A stretch of 64,000 bases of DNA from Melampsora larici-populina 98AG31 (taxonomy: Eukaryota; Basidiomycota; Pucciniomycetes; Pucciniales; Melampsoraceae), in NCBI RefSeq assembly GCF_000204055.1, contig NW_006768769.1:350635-414634 (forward strand). Reading direction: 5' to 3'. A program made the translations under genes and the position numbers. Under the pieces are notes generated by a model. The model searched no databases. It was not told where the DNA came from and saw nothing but the letters and a program-made list of their open reading frames with translations. Every line of letters starts with the position of its first letter. Positions within the stretch are counted from its first letter, which is position 1. Shown here in pieces: positions 1 to 11,897 of this stretch.

Positions 1-1406
1 GCGTTGTTTTGAAATTTCTTTAGATTGGCGAATCTGGAGTGCTGTGGGTTTTTGTCCGGGTGCTAAGCCACAGTCTGCTGCGATCTGGTCCTGTGAACGG
101 CGTGGCATCCTGCAAATGGATATGAAAATATCAGTGATAGTAGATTGTGAGGCACAATGACATGATACGTACACAGCTTAATGTCTACCAAAGATCTTTG
201 AATCCAGATTGATGAGAACAAAACGTGAAAAGTCTTGATTGATTGGTCTGTTATCAAATCGGTTTTATTGAAAGATTGTGCTATATGGCAACCGGTTTGA
301 AATACTTGATGCCCGGTTTCATGGGCCAAATTTGGCCACAGCCAAGCACAAGATGAACTGCAGACAAGTGTTCAACATGTGATTGGTTAGTAATAATAGG
401 TTTCTATGGATCTAATGTTGTATTTAGAATTGATTTGATGATGGGTGTTTGGTGAGGTTTTCATTTCAAAGTTGATGAGGTTCCCATTTCTAACCGAACT
501 GGGATCCTCAAGTTTAACGAGGTTCTCATTTCTAACCAAATTGAGATCCTCGACCTTTGAAACTAACAAACCAAGAGCGGATGTAGTGGATAATCATCAA
601 AAATACACTCACAGATGCCGGATTGGTTCAGCTTTGAAGTGAATGATCGATCAATTCACTGTTGAGATAGGATAGAGGTGACAAAGTGGTTTGCCCAGTA
701 TTTGAAATTTCGAAAACAGGGCTTTGAATTCAAAACTGGTTGCCAAATACCATGATCCTTTATCAAAAGTTAAATAGAAAGAAAACAATAAATGATTGTC
801 AGTATATAGTGCGCTGGTATTCGATTTTGAAAAGACAAAATCAAATTAGAAAGGTAACTAACTTTGAAGATGGTATTATCTATTCTAGCACCAAATTGAA
901 TGATAAGTAAATCCAGAAGTTCTTTCAAATACCAAACTTGTTGTTTGTTAGAGTTGAAAACAATAGTCGAATTCGATGGTAATAAAACTTCGAATCATTA
1001 TCGGGTTTGTGGATGGATCAGGGATTGATGGATTGATGGTTCAAATCCGGATTTGGATTTTGATTCTGAGTGAAAGCAATCCGAACTAGTACTGATCTGA
1101 GATTTGTAGTGAAGAATCTTGATCGATGGATGAGATGAAAGGGTGGTGCGATAAAGAATTTGGAGGTAAGGGTAAAGAGCGGTAAGGAAGGGACAAAATG
1201 GCCGGGTAAGGGAGTGATCGTCGGTCCTCCAAACTTCAAAGATGACGTAAAAGATCCAAAACTTGATCGGATACTTTTTATAAGCGTAAATTTAAGCTAA
1301 TTTTAAAACGGGAGACGTAAAAAGGTTGACCGTTTTAAAAATATTTTACGTAAAATTTATGACTCCGTCCAAGTTTTTAAAACGTAAAATCACGTAAAAT
1401 TTGGAA
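1..1406. other. AT-rich intergenic DNA, no gene recognised
   Basis: I see no convincing coding region. The open frames are short, carry no recognisable motif and lack a consistent exon structure. From about 1240 the sequence becomes very AT-rich, with repeated ACGTAAAA/TTTTACGT words that continue into the palindromic elements that follow. Confidence 0.5.
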
Positions 1407-1927
1407 CTTGAAACCCCTTATTAGGGGGGCTCAAGTCAAAAAATTTTACTACTTTTTTCGTAAAAAACTTTTCCCAATTGCTTAAAATTTACGCAAAATT
1501 TTATGCAATTGGGAAAAGTTATACGACATCCCAAATTTTTTTGAGCAGTAAATTTACGCAAATTTGCGTAAATTTGCTGCTCAGAAGGAGATCCGAAAGA
1601 AATTTTTACGGTCCGTTTTTATGAATTGGGAAAAGTTTTTACAGCACGGTACCGTAAAAAACTTTCCCCAATTTTTTAAAAAAGGGCCGCAAATATTTTG
1701 AATTGAGCCCCCCTATTATCTTCCGTTGGTCTATGTACTCCATAAGACGGATCGATTGACTGATGAATAAGGCTCCATATGCATGTAAACCTGCTTTTGG
1801 TTTATCTGGATTGGAACTTGAGCTTACAGTAGTTCTAGAGATTAAAGAACCCTTCTCGAAAACTTTTCTACCGGTAATTCTCAAGGAAAGCGGATAAGTG
1901 TTCGATAAGGTAATAAGGGGTTTCAAG
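1407..1927. mobile_element. Non-autonomous TIR element 1 (host of a nested element)
   Basis: Perfect 17-bp terminal inverted repeats are visible: CTTGAAACCCCTTATTA at 1407-1423 and its reverse complement at 1911-1927. There is no transposase frame. A second TIR element (1424-1713) sits just inside the left end, so the host is about 230 bp without it. The right terminal repeat overlaps the left end of the next element (1917-2403), which shares the GGGGTTTCAAG terminus. The family is unknown; a MITE-like DNA transposon is the simplest reading. Confidence 0.55.
1424..1713. mobile_element. MITE-like element A (GGGGGGCTCAAGTC termini)
   Basis: The left end GGGGGGCTCAAGTCAAAA and the right end TTTTGAATTGAGCCCCCC are inverted copies of each other. 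TA flanks both sides, which suggests a TA target-site duplication. The interior has blocks such as AATTGGGAAAAGTT and GAGCAGTAAATTTACGC. These recur in inverted orientation at 2036-2313, so the two are copies of one short non-coding family. No open reading frame is present. Confidence 0.6.
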
Positions 1928-2403
1928 TTTGATTTTTTTACGTATTTTTACGCTACAACATCTTGCCCGTTGTTGTAAAATGTGCGTAATTTTTTTAAAA
2001 CGGGAGGCCTTTTTAGGTGTCCCGAATTAAAATAAGGGGGCTCAAGTCAAAATATTTGCGCCCTTTTCTTAAAAAATTGGGGAAAGTTTTTTACGGTGCC
2101 GTGCTGTAAAAACTTTTCCCAATTCATAAAAAAGGACCAAAAAATTTCTTTCGGATCTGCTTCTGAGCAGTAAATTTACGCAAATTTGCTGCTTAAAAAA
2201 ATTTGGGATGTCGTATAACAATTCCCAAATTCATAAAATTTTGTGTAAATTTTATGAAATTGGGAAAAGTTTTTTATGATAAAAGTAGTAAAATTTTTTG
2301 ACTTGAGCCCCCCTAATCACGTTGTTTTTACGCAAAATCTTTTTACAAAAAACTTGCCCGAATTCTTAAAAATCCCATAAAAACCAATCAAACTTGAAAC
2401 CCC
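1917..2403. mobile_element. Non-autonomous TIR element 2 (host of a nested element)
   Basis: Terminal inverted repeats GGGGTTTCAAGTTTGATT (1917-1934) and AATCAAACTTGAAACCCC (2386-2403) match perfectly over 18 bp. The interior is non-coding and contains the second copy of the GGGGGCTCAAGTC element. It abuts and shares termini with element 1, so the pair may be a tandem or head-to-tail insertion of one family. Confidence 0.55.
2036..2313. mobile_element. MITE-like element B, inverted copy of element A
   Basis: The ends are GGGGGCTCAAGTCAAAA on the left and TTTTTTGACTTGAGCCCCCC on the right. Internal blocks (a GGGGAAAGTTTTTTACGG stretch, the CTGAGCAGTAAATTTACGC block, and GTAGTAAAATTTT near the right end) are the reverse complement of those in element A at 1424-1713. 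It has no coding capacity. Confidence 0.6.
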
Positions 2404-3838
2404 TTAATGAGGCCGATTGATAACAGTAAACCTACACGTTGAGATCGATCAAGAGTTTTATTGAAGATAACACCAAGAAAGAAATGATATCAAGTGATAA
2501 AGCTGATATATGGTTTTTATAGAGTGAAATGAGGGCTGAGGACAACTGATGATGATTCGATTGTGATAAATTTCTTTTCTCATTGGTCATGAGCTTCGAT
2601 CAAGTTGCTTGGGATCAGGCTTACTTCCCATCTTTTCTTTCTCTATAAACCAAGTATCATCAAGTCTTGTGGTTCGATATCTGAATTGTATCATCTTCTT
2701 GACAACCTATCCATCACGGTTCAAAATCACCATTAATGAAAAGCCGGCAAGTCTTTCTCTAATACATTCGCTATGCATTTACCTCTTCGATTGTAACCTC
2801 CTTATACATACGAAGTCTGACGACCAACGTGCTTTCTGCATTTTGAAGCCTTGATGAATCCTTCAACGCTCCAGACTCAGGTTGGTGAAACTCTGGTGGA
2901 CTCTGGAGTCTGGTGGTAGTGCAACGGTTAAGGTTTTCAAGAATTTTCCTCGGGTGACCGTGGCCACCGATACAAGTTAGACAGCTCACCTCAGCTCACT
3001 CATCATCTCATGGTGTGATACTTAAATTGAAGTTCTTTATACATATAGCTTTTGATGACCACTATGAGAGAGTTGGCGCGTATAAGGTTTAATTCGAAAG
3101 GTGAAAAAAAACGAAACTTCTCATAACCAATCCACCACCTTTCTTTCCTTCCTTTCATTTTTTGTGTTTCGTTTTATGCTGACATTTACAAGATCTGTTA
3201 GTATATGATCACAATACAGTCAAACCGGAAAAGCTTGCCAGCGTCTCTTCTTTTGATAATTTAACACAAAGTGAGTCTTTTCGTCCATCTTTTGCTCTTT
3301 ATGAAACCCTCACGTTCCACTTCGAAAGCTTAGTTGGTCAACTTGAGATATTTTCAACGGATTTCCACACCCAGTCGAATCATAAGCAAATCCATGTTCA
3401 TACATGATCATCTTGTCTTTCTGAGCTTGTTGATCAACAAAGTTGCCTTAAAGATTCAATTACTGCAGATCTAGATTTAGCACCATAAATAAATATCTTG
3501 ATCCATAAACTGCTGCTGTGCATATATCTGTCGCTCATAGAACTATAATCACTAATGTCTTGCTTTTGCCCTTTCAGGATCCTCCTCAGCTTCATTTTGC
3601 TCTAGTCTGTTACCTCCACCGGGAAACGAGAAGCGCATCATTCCTTATCTGAGGACCTTTCAACTTCAAGTTCGAATCACATGTAAGTAAAACGTTAGGT
3701 GATAAACTCTTCAGATCACTATCGTATATGGGCTATATAAACAATCCTTGAACTAACTGATAACCTTTGCATTCGGTGTCACAGTAGTATTCCTTGCCAC
3801 GGCTCAAGCTGATTCACCTGGAATTAGATTCGTCAAGG
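2404..3838. other. Intergenic region and 5' leader of the MFS gene
   Basis: No independent gene is supported. The last 150 bases before the transporter start contain what looks like a 5'-UTR intron: a GTAAGT-type donor near 3683 and a TGTCACAG acceptor near 3784. The stretch 2850-3000 has short repeats of CTCTGGTGGACTCTGGAGTCTGG type but no tRNA or other RNA that I can defend. Confidence 0.4.
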
Positions 3839-6235
3839 ATGCATGCGAAAGACAAACAGGATGAGGTTCCAGACAAAGTCGAAACCGCATCCAATCAATC
3901 AAAAATAGCATCAATCAATCCTGATAAAGCAGCGCCGGGATCAACTTCAACGCCCATGGGACTTGAAATTCAAGATGAAAGACAATTCTTATCATTCAGG
4001 GAGAGCCTCAGTGAAGTCAATAGTACGCATTTCTCAAAACGAGAGTTGCCGGACGGGAAGCTTGAACAAGATAGCTCTGTTCAACCAACCATCTACAAGG
4101 TTTATAAGCGACGATTTGTTGGGTTGATTATGTTGGCTCTACTGAATGCTATGTCCGCTCATAACGCTACACTCTTTACAACCAGTACGTCAATTTTATT
4201 CCTAGCGGAATTTGATTCATTCCAATTTCAGTGTACTGATCTATACCATTTAACACCACAGTCACTACTCAAACTTCTTCCGTTTTTCAAATGTCTTTAA
4301 CAAAAGTGAATTGGCTTGGGTGAGTCATTTCAAAAAAAAAACGTTCGAAAAAGGTGCCAAGAACTCCATTTGAAAAAGAATGAGATCATGAGTTACACTT
4401 AATTGATGTTAGATGAGTCTTGATGTTCCAGAAACATTTTCGGGGTCACTTTTGTTGTAGTAGCTTGGTTTGTACCTTTACTCGTCGAAAAAATGGCTAT
4501 ACGATGGGTTTGTATTATGGCCGGGGCAGCCATGACTATTGGAGCTTGGTACGCTTGAAGAGGTTCAACTTTCAAGAATCTTCCTTGAGAACTTTGATTC
4601 ATCTTACACCTTTGACCATATTCCCAATCTGATGTGATCATTGCACTTTTTAGGTTACGCTATGCTGCCACATATACAACAAACTCTCTAGACACACACG
4701 CTGAGCATATGGCCGCCTACAGCTTACTACTCCTTGGTTCCTTCATCATCTCGATCTCCCAACCTCTTCTATTAATCCTCGGTCCAGCTTTCAGTGAATT
4801 GTATTTCTCACCCAAAACTCGTATGACAGCAACAATGATAATTGCTGTCTCAAACCCAGTAGGTCAAGCAGTTGCAAGTTTTCTTGCACCAACACTTGTT
4901 CCTGAAAAAGCTACTATGAGTGATTTCAAAACATTACTTTTAGTTGTCGCATCTGCTACTACTTTGATTTCGTTAGTATCACTTGCTATTGGGAATGGAC
5001 CTCCAACTCCTGCCTCAGCGAGTTCTGAAATACCACGTCATTCAGCTTGGGATGGATTTAAAGTCTTATTTGGGATTCATACGTCATCAAAAGCAAAAGT
5101 CAATCGACAATTTCACACTTATAACAAAACTCAACCTGACAATCAAAATTCAAACCCAGCTTACAAAAACTCTCCAGAATACCTTGACTTTTCTATCGAT
5201 GAACGACCTGGTCATGAGGATTTGACACGAAGAGATAGGATTGACTTTCTCTTATTAACTTGGTTATTTGGTACACTTGTTGGTAAGTTCTTTTGACAGA
5301 TCTTTTTGACCCTGTTCTCCTTTTTTCTCATTATTGACCTTACTTTCTATCATCTTATAGGGGCTTTTTCTGCTTATGCAATCTTGATTGAACAAATCTA
5401 CTCACGTGAGTTAAGTCTCAATTCAAGAAAGCCAAAAACCTGATTCTTAATGAGTTTTTTTGTTTTCTATCTATAGCTTATGGATTCAATTCAGATCAAG
5501 CTGGTTATTTTGGTATAGCTTCAATCATACCAGGTTTAATTAGTGCAGGAATTAGTTCACCTATCTTTGATAGATTCTTACGTAGATCTAGAGGTCCGAT
5601 TATTAAATGTTTAGGTCCATTACTTGGTTTGACTTATTTTGGTTTGATTTGGATTCCTAAAACAAAAAATATCGGTGCTATTTATGTCTTGAACATTGGG
5701 ATTGGGATTTTTAGTTTGTGAGCTTTTTTAATTTTGATTTTTCTTTTTCTATCTCTCATCTTTAGATCACTGATATTTCCTATCTTGATCATTTTAGTAT
5801 AAGTTTACCAGTTGCGCTTGAATTAGGTGCAGATATCACTCATAAGGCTATGACACCTGATTCTTCTGCTGCTATATTATATTTAGTAGGAAATGGTTTG
5901 TTTAAACTTCCATCCAACTCTATAAGTTTATATCAGGTTTTTTGGCTAATGATATTTTCATTCTTTTTCTTTGATAATCAATAATCAGCGTTATCTGTCA
6001 TCTTTCTAATCATCATGGATGCACTTCGTTCTGGTTCAGATTCGTCACCACCATTTGATATGACCAATGCTTTGATCTTTCAGGTAAATAACAACCTAGG
6101 CAGCGGCTTGAGCCATCTCTATCATTGAATTTTCATACTGATTCTTTGTTGAATTGTTTTTAGGGAGTTATGACCCTTTCAGCATCTATTTGTATCGTAG
6201 GTCTCAAAGCTAAGCAACGTCGACCTGATCTTTGA
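3839..6235 (+). CDS. MFS transporter, SLC49/FLVCR-like
   Basis: I join nine exons: 3839-4184, 4262-4319, 4432-4548, 4654-5282, 5361-5405, 5477-5717, 5798-5895, 5989-6083 and 6164-6235. They give a continuous 566-residue protein in which every GT-AG junction keeps the frame. The N-terminus is a hydrophilic tail of about 80 residues. After it, YKVYKRRFVGLIMLALLNAM opens the first of about twelve membrane segments. The stretch IRWVCIMAGAAMTIGAWLRY and the later GQAVASFLAPTLVP resemble the SLC49 branch of the major facilitator superfamily (FLVCR/DIRC2-type). A hydrophilic loop follows the sixth segment, as expected for MFS proteins. Members of that branch carry haem or other metabolites in animals; the fungal substrate is unknown. 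I start at the ATG at 3839 because no in-frame ATG lies upstream. Family placement is by eye. Confidence 0.8.
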
Positions 6236-6709
6236 AGATTTGATCTTTATCTTTCCACTCTCTACTCAACGGAGTCCCAGGCGGGGCGTGTTTTTCTTTC
6301 AATCGTCGTTGTTTTTCTGTCCGTACTGTATACATTTCACATCCACTGTATTGTGCTGTAATGCATAGTATGTACATGGTTCATCGGAAGGGTAAAGCTT
6401 GTTCCTGAGACCCACCTCAAGCACTTTTATAATTAGTCGGTCTCCCCTATGACTTCGGTACATATCAGGTAGAAGTGAATATATTAGAAGCTCGGGCACG
6501 TCTTGCATAGTGAATATTGAGAATTACAATTTTCATTTTATTGGCGTGAAGCGCTCGTCCACAGACAGAAAATAATTATACAAAGTTGATTGAAAAAGAT
6601 TGGATGCAAGAAAAGAAGAGAAGAGAAATAAGTTTTATGTGAGAGTATCCTAAATTTGTACGGTTATGAATGTGATTCTATTATACAAATCAAATCTCTG
6701 ATCAAGAGG
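6236..6709. other. Convergent intergenic region
   Basis: This is the gap between two genes that converge on it. I see AT-rich 3' flanks and no coding region or RNA gene. Confidence 0.4.
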
Positions 6710-9595
6710 TCAAATTGTTTGAGGTTCCTTCCATATCAATTTACCAAGACCGTCATCATCATAGTTTAACTGAACATGAACTTGATCATAATCTTTGTCT
6801 GTACAACTTTTTCCTACTTGATCAACAGACATTTGAGAAAACTTTTCAGAAAGATTACCAGCACAAGCAACCCGAATGATCTGTGTCACATCATTTGGAT
6901 CAAATTGAACAGGTTGATTTGTATGAAGAGGAAATGAGATAAACCTTTTATAACATCCAATGAAGACAGCAGAGATCGAAAAAAATGAAACCAGAATGAT
7001 AGGAATCATCGAAAGAAAGGTAGGTGTGAGAAAACTGCGGGTTGGATCCCATCCTACATCCCATCCCAGTGATGAGATCATCAAAGTACCATTGAAGTTG
7101 CATGAGATGTTGTTTGGTAAGTTGTTTTGATCTGATGTATTACCGACTCTAGAAAAGTGGGCTCGAAAAAACTTTTGAGGTAAATTGGCAATCAATATGT
7201 TGTTCTTGGACTTGAGAGCCTTTATGAACACGTCCCGCCAGGCCATCTTGGATGGAATATGACTCACTGTTGTCCCAAACTCTATCACCCCGTTGAAGTA
7301 ATGGTTCTGATCGAGGTGAGGGAAAGAAATCAGCAGTCCCGAAGAAATACCCCATCAAACAGATCTTATCAACATCAACCATTATTTTTTTGACTAGAAA
7401 CGTACAAGAATTGTGTCCAATTTGTCTTCCTCGACCCACGCACCAGCATCATGATACACTGAATAGATATCATCGCTAAAAGCATTTGCCCACATAGTTT
7501 GAGAGCTAGAAACCATTGCCTTTGTCAACATGGCAAGGTACTTTGAGAGAAGCCGAGTATCTTCTGACATCTTATGGGTTGGTTTAAAACTAGTTTGGTT
7601 AATCGTCACACTTGGGTAATTGTAGAAAACTTGATAAGTCCCAATCGTTGGTCGGATTTCACACACAGTTGGCCTCAAGAAATCGTATTGTGATCTGTTT
7701 CCAGCCAAAATGAGAACTGAAGAACATACTTCAGGGTCCACAGAACAAGTCGGTTCAAATTAAATGCTGCGCACCATGATTTCCAGTTGATTTAGCACCG
7801 GTCAAATCTTGATCAAAGCAAACATGAGCAACAGCTTGGCCCATAATCTCTGCTGTCTTGTTTCTCAGTCCCGGGATGTACCGGGAGGTAGTCATGGGCA
7901 CATCTAACATAAGGAGACATTTCGTGGGGTGATAGAAATTCCACTAGAGGGCGGCCGCTCACCAATTTGTGTTCCATTTGGGCAAGCTCCGCTCCAAACC
8001 CAATTAGAGAAACTTTGATCAAGAGGCAAAGGTGCTTCCCAATGTTTGACCAGCTTTAGTTGAATTCTAGCACGAGAACTTGCTAAACCAGATGAACCTA
8101 TAGCTTTACATGAGACCCCTCCACGTAATCCCATTTGAAAAGTTGTATAGTTTATTGAAGAGCTAAAGACAGTGTCATCTGCTATTCCATCGACATGATA
8201 AAGCTTTTTCATTTCACCTCCAGTGTCGTCTCCGACCAAGTGACCATTATTACGTGGATCGTGATTTACTGAGCCCATTGGACCAACAGCCAAGATTCCT
8301 CCTATCAAACCGCATAAAATTGTTCAAACTTGTAGGAAAATATATTGAAAAGATGCTCACCAGTAGGGACCGAATATGCAGCTCCGTTAAACTTGAACAC
8401 GCCGGGATATCCGATGTGAGAGGAAGCCGCTGACATACCACTAGATACCGTTATATATCCAAATAGTGTCCTGACCTGAGGCTTGGTGCGTTCTAAGTTA
8501 CGCAACAGTGAAATCAGAATGAGATATCAAAAACATTCAATAAGAAAATCTTACCTTCATCATCCCAGCCTATCTCTTTGTGTAACAATTTTCCAAACTC
8601 CGCTGAACTTAAATCAATTTGTTGGCCTGACATATGATGGCGTAACATGATGGGTGTTGGTGTCAGAAGAGTGACAAAGCTATCACGGTGAGAAAAAAGG
8701 ATAATTCATCAGCTCTGTGGTATGAGTTGGTTGACAAGTATTCCTAATCACCCGGCTGTCATTGATTTTAGTAAGATAGCGCTAGCTACGGTCATAATTG
8801 AGATTGTTAAATGAGATTTCTGAAAAACAAATGACGCTCTTGAAATATCAATGGTGGCTGAAAGTTCAAAGAGTGAAGTAGGACTCCAAGTCAAAGTAGC
8901 GGTCGTATACAAAAGTACTGCCTTGGAAAACCCACTACAGAGGAAGGCTGCCACATTACTTTCTTCATATTTGATATCTTCACAAACAAAATATCAACTT
9001 ACAATGAGCATAATACCGAAAGAGTTGTTGAAATCGCCGAGACGCAAAAAGCCATCATTTTTGGGGAATTCTTTGCCCATTGGGCTATGCTCGGTGGTAA
9101 TGGTATTTGACACTGATTTGTGACAATAATGAAACCAAGAACAAAGATCATAACACATAATTCTCCCAATACAATTGACCATGCGTACGGCCAGAGAAGT
9201 ATTGATTGGATATATCTTGGATAGGGGTCTGGGCTGTGCAAAAGGAGGAAAGAAAATATGTCAGTATGATTTCAGTCTTGAGGATCTGATGCGCGATTCA
9301 TCAAATTGGTAAAAGGCTTTTGGAATGAGTGCAATAATTCAAGTTACCTTGCATCTGATTCCGATTTATCTGTGTTTAACAGTGAAAAGCTTATAGGGTT
9401 GTGGCCGACGTCTGCTTCCATGGAATTCGGGAGATGAATATTCCGCGAGTCTCTACTCTCCCAAGGGTGTGACTCTATGGTGGTGAAAGTATCTTCAAGA
9501 GCTGTGGTGAGGGCAATAGACGAGAATGAGTCATTATCAAAGCGGTCAGAATCCATAATGGCCTTCAATGATCGATGTTTGATTTGATGCGGCAT
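6710..9595 (-). CDS. Large multi-pass membrane protein, one apparent 1-nt frameshift
   Basis: Reading the minus strand, exons 9595-9348, 9233-9003, 8958-8752, 8679-8555, 8492-8361, 8301-7963, 7903-7406 and 7306-6710 join in frame, apart from one spot. They give a protein of about 790 residues. A short acidic cytosolic tail is followed by three membrane segments (including YAWSIVLGELCVMIFVLGFI). A long, presumably extracellular domain of about 450 residues carries several NxS/T sites and cysteines. A final membrane segment (PTFLSMIPIILVSFFSISAV) and a charged tail close the protein. This layout is seen in expanded families of uncharacterised basidiomycete membrane proteins; I do not know its function. 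Near 7757-7760 one extra T in a T-run puts a stop in the frame; without it, the reading continues as EPTCSVDPEVC. A start at 9556 is also possible. Confidence 0.6.
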
Positions 9596-10001
9596 ATTTG
9601 TGATCTGGGCATATGCAACTCTTCAATAGTGAGGAGGTATGCCCTTTTGAGCTGTGATTGGGTCGAAGCTCCGACCGAATTCAGATATCTCATCTTGGTT
9701 GAATTTGACTTGTTAAGATGCACAGCAACTTCATCGCGCACAGCAAGATACTTCAGTGTGAATGTTCGGAAGCCCTCAACTTGTCTTTGAAAAAACAATC
9801 CTTCAAGACCAACTTTAGTGCAGGATCCACATGGTGGGTCAGAAGGTACAGCTAGTTGCTAGGCACTCGACGTGATAAATTGAAGTTTATCAAACTGATG
9901 GAGCCGGCCTCAGATCATTTTTCGTTTGAGATGTTTGTGAGATGTTTGTTATGGTGACTTGAACTTGGTACTCCTAGCTCGTAGCCCTGCTACAAAGGTT
10001 G
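9596..10001. other. Intergenic region before the duplicated segment
   Basis: This is the promoter side of the minus-strand membrane protein gene. Overlapping short open frames on both strands show no motif. The left boundary of the duplicated segment lies at about 10002. Confidence 0.35.
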
Positions 10002-10585
10002 AAAGACAAAAAAATACGCTTTGTGATATGTAAATTAAGTCCAGCAGTTTCAACAGGTTTAATCCTTCTCCAGTGCCGTGGCATGTCGCTCAACTTCGAT
10101 GACCTTTGAATTACATACAGTCGATTGCAGAAAGTTTGGAAACTTTTGCCCGCCAAACTTGAGCAAATTGGCGCGGAATTCTTTCCAAGCTTTGTGAAAT
10201 TGACTGTACTTACTCAATCACTAGAACAGATCACATGGTGCATGCCCAAGGTATCCCAATTCTCAAAGGATATACCTTCCTACCGCAAACCAACCCACAA
10301 TTCTCAAGCCAGGTATTCAAAACCAAGATGGAGAAGCCCAAGAGTCTCTGCACGTGGGTGGCACTTCTTTGCCGTACGTCTCTCCACATGCCGGTGGCAA
10401 CACCCTGAGCCTATAGCGGATTCGTCGGCCTAATATGTGCAGATGCCATATAACTATGTAGCATGAACATTCAGTTGATGACTCTCTCATTCCCGGGCCA
10501 CCATTTCTACATCAAACCTTGCTCCCTTTCAGTCTTGCAGTCGGAATCCATATTTGAATTTATCGTTCTCTCTTCCTCGAAAAAA

Positions 10586-11897
10586 ATGCTTCATCTCTTT
10601 CCAAAGATATCCTTTCTACTCCTCTCATTGTGCATTATTGGCTTGAAGGCGGGGGACGGCACGATTTATTCGTGCCAAACAGAGTATACCTTTGTTAATG
10701 ATAAAGCATGTATGGAATCTCTTTCAAACCCTCGTTCAATTGGCTCATATACCCAGCATAATATACACCCATGGCTAAGATAGACCTCTTTCATAACTCC
10801 TCACACTTACAGTGTGCAGAGTGTCAGACACCTACGGGGTAAAGTGCAGCGCAAAAAGCTGTAAAAATGGCTCTAATAGTAACAGTAAGTATTCTACAAA
10901 CCAATATTCATTCCTCATGATTTCAATTGGCACTGCAAAGCTGCTCATCTTGCATCTATCTTCTATTTCCTCATGTTAGACAAAATGATTGGGATGGTGG
11001 GATGCCAGGTCTACCAATCTCAAGACAAAACCGTAAGTAAACAACAATGTTACCAGTATAGATACGAGCCTCAGATCAAACTTAACAAAGTCCCTCGCCA
11101 AAGGCCCGAGCCCCAGCGAGGGACTTACCCCATAAACTGGAATCCTGGCGTGAGAAGTAGCCTGTATTGGCTCAAAAAACGCTACTTTGAATTCTTTGAT
11201 TTGTTCCTAAATAAACAGGTCTCGGAGGTAAATAAAAGGATGATGGCAAATATTCATTACATATGAGCCAATTGCAAGCTTCCCCAAATCTGGTCTGGAA
11301 CTTGGGCTACTGGGGAATCAAAAATGGGTCTGTTTTCAATTTTCAGCAGCGGCGAGCCGGCTCAAAGCCTGTATTTCTCAGAAAGCGGTCAAAATAATTG
11401 ATCTTCAACTACTCAAAAAGATAACTTCCCAAAAAGATAGAAAGGAGTTTGCAATTGGTACATATGTAATGGTCCCTTGCCTTTTTCTTCTTTCTTTGTT
11501 GCGAGACATGTTTGTTGAGAGAGAAAAAAAACAAACAGATGTAGAGAATTTGGAGCAAATACAGCTCACTTCTCACGCCAGGATTCCAGTTTATGGGGTA
11601 AGTCCCTCGCTGGGGCTCGGGCCTTTGGCGAGGGACTTTGTTAAGTTTGGCCTCAGATACACAAATTTGGTCAGTTTCTTCGTGAATAATCTTTGTTTTC
11701 CAAGCCTCTCATTGACTTTCTTATCAAACCTTTATGCGTGTGGATGGTTCAGTTGCTTGGAACGGCAAACATTTTTATACATGCACCGGGTTTGACCACC
11801 CAACTTCAATCATCCGTAAGTCATAGTTTTTCATCATTCAAAACCTGCTTGATAGAGAACCCTTTTTTTTCTAGAATGCGATAATTGCGAACAATAA
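10586..11897 (+). CDS. Small secreted cysteine-rich protein, copy 1 (intron interrupted by a MITE)
   Basis: It has the same gene model as the copy at 20970-21699: exons 10586-10709, 10813-10884, 10980-11036, 11753-11815 and 11875-11897, giving 112 residues. The coding exons appear identical in the two copies. Here the third intron is about 716 bp instead of 134 bp, because the MULE-type element at 11077-11649 sits inside it. Whether the enlarged intron is still spliced cannot be told from DNA. If it is not, reading runs past Q-D-K-T into the element and gives an unrelated C-terminus ending at about 11266. No function is known. A signal peptide and paired cysteines make it a candidate secreted effector. 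Confidence 0.55.
11077..11649. mobile_element. MULE-type non-autonomous element (573 bp, 9-bp TSD)
   Basis: The flanks are the perfect 9-bp direct repeat GCCTCAGAT at 11068-11076 and 11650-11658. The duplicated locus (21421-21480) shows the empty site with one copy of GCCTCAGAT. The termini CAAACTTAACAAAGTC... are inverted repeats that match perfectly for about 82 bp and imperfectly to about 97 bp. Inside each arm, AAGTCCCTCGC and GCGAGGGACTT form a further hairpin. The 9-bp target duplication and long TIRs are hallmarks of Mutator-like elements. It has no transposase. Confidence 0.9.

Noticed and set aside
2870..2990. Possible tRNA-like fold near GGTGGTAGTGCAACGGTTAAG
   Set aside because: There is no recognisable B box and no cloverleaf with an anticodon loop on either strand.
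10125..10433. 102-codon frame upstream of the secreted-protein gene, also present in copy 2
   Set aside because: It is duplicated only because the segment is. It diverges at its 3' end, and it has no motif and no plausible splice structure.
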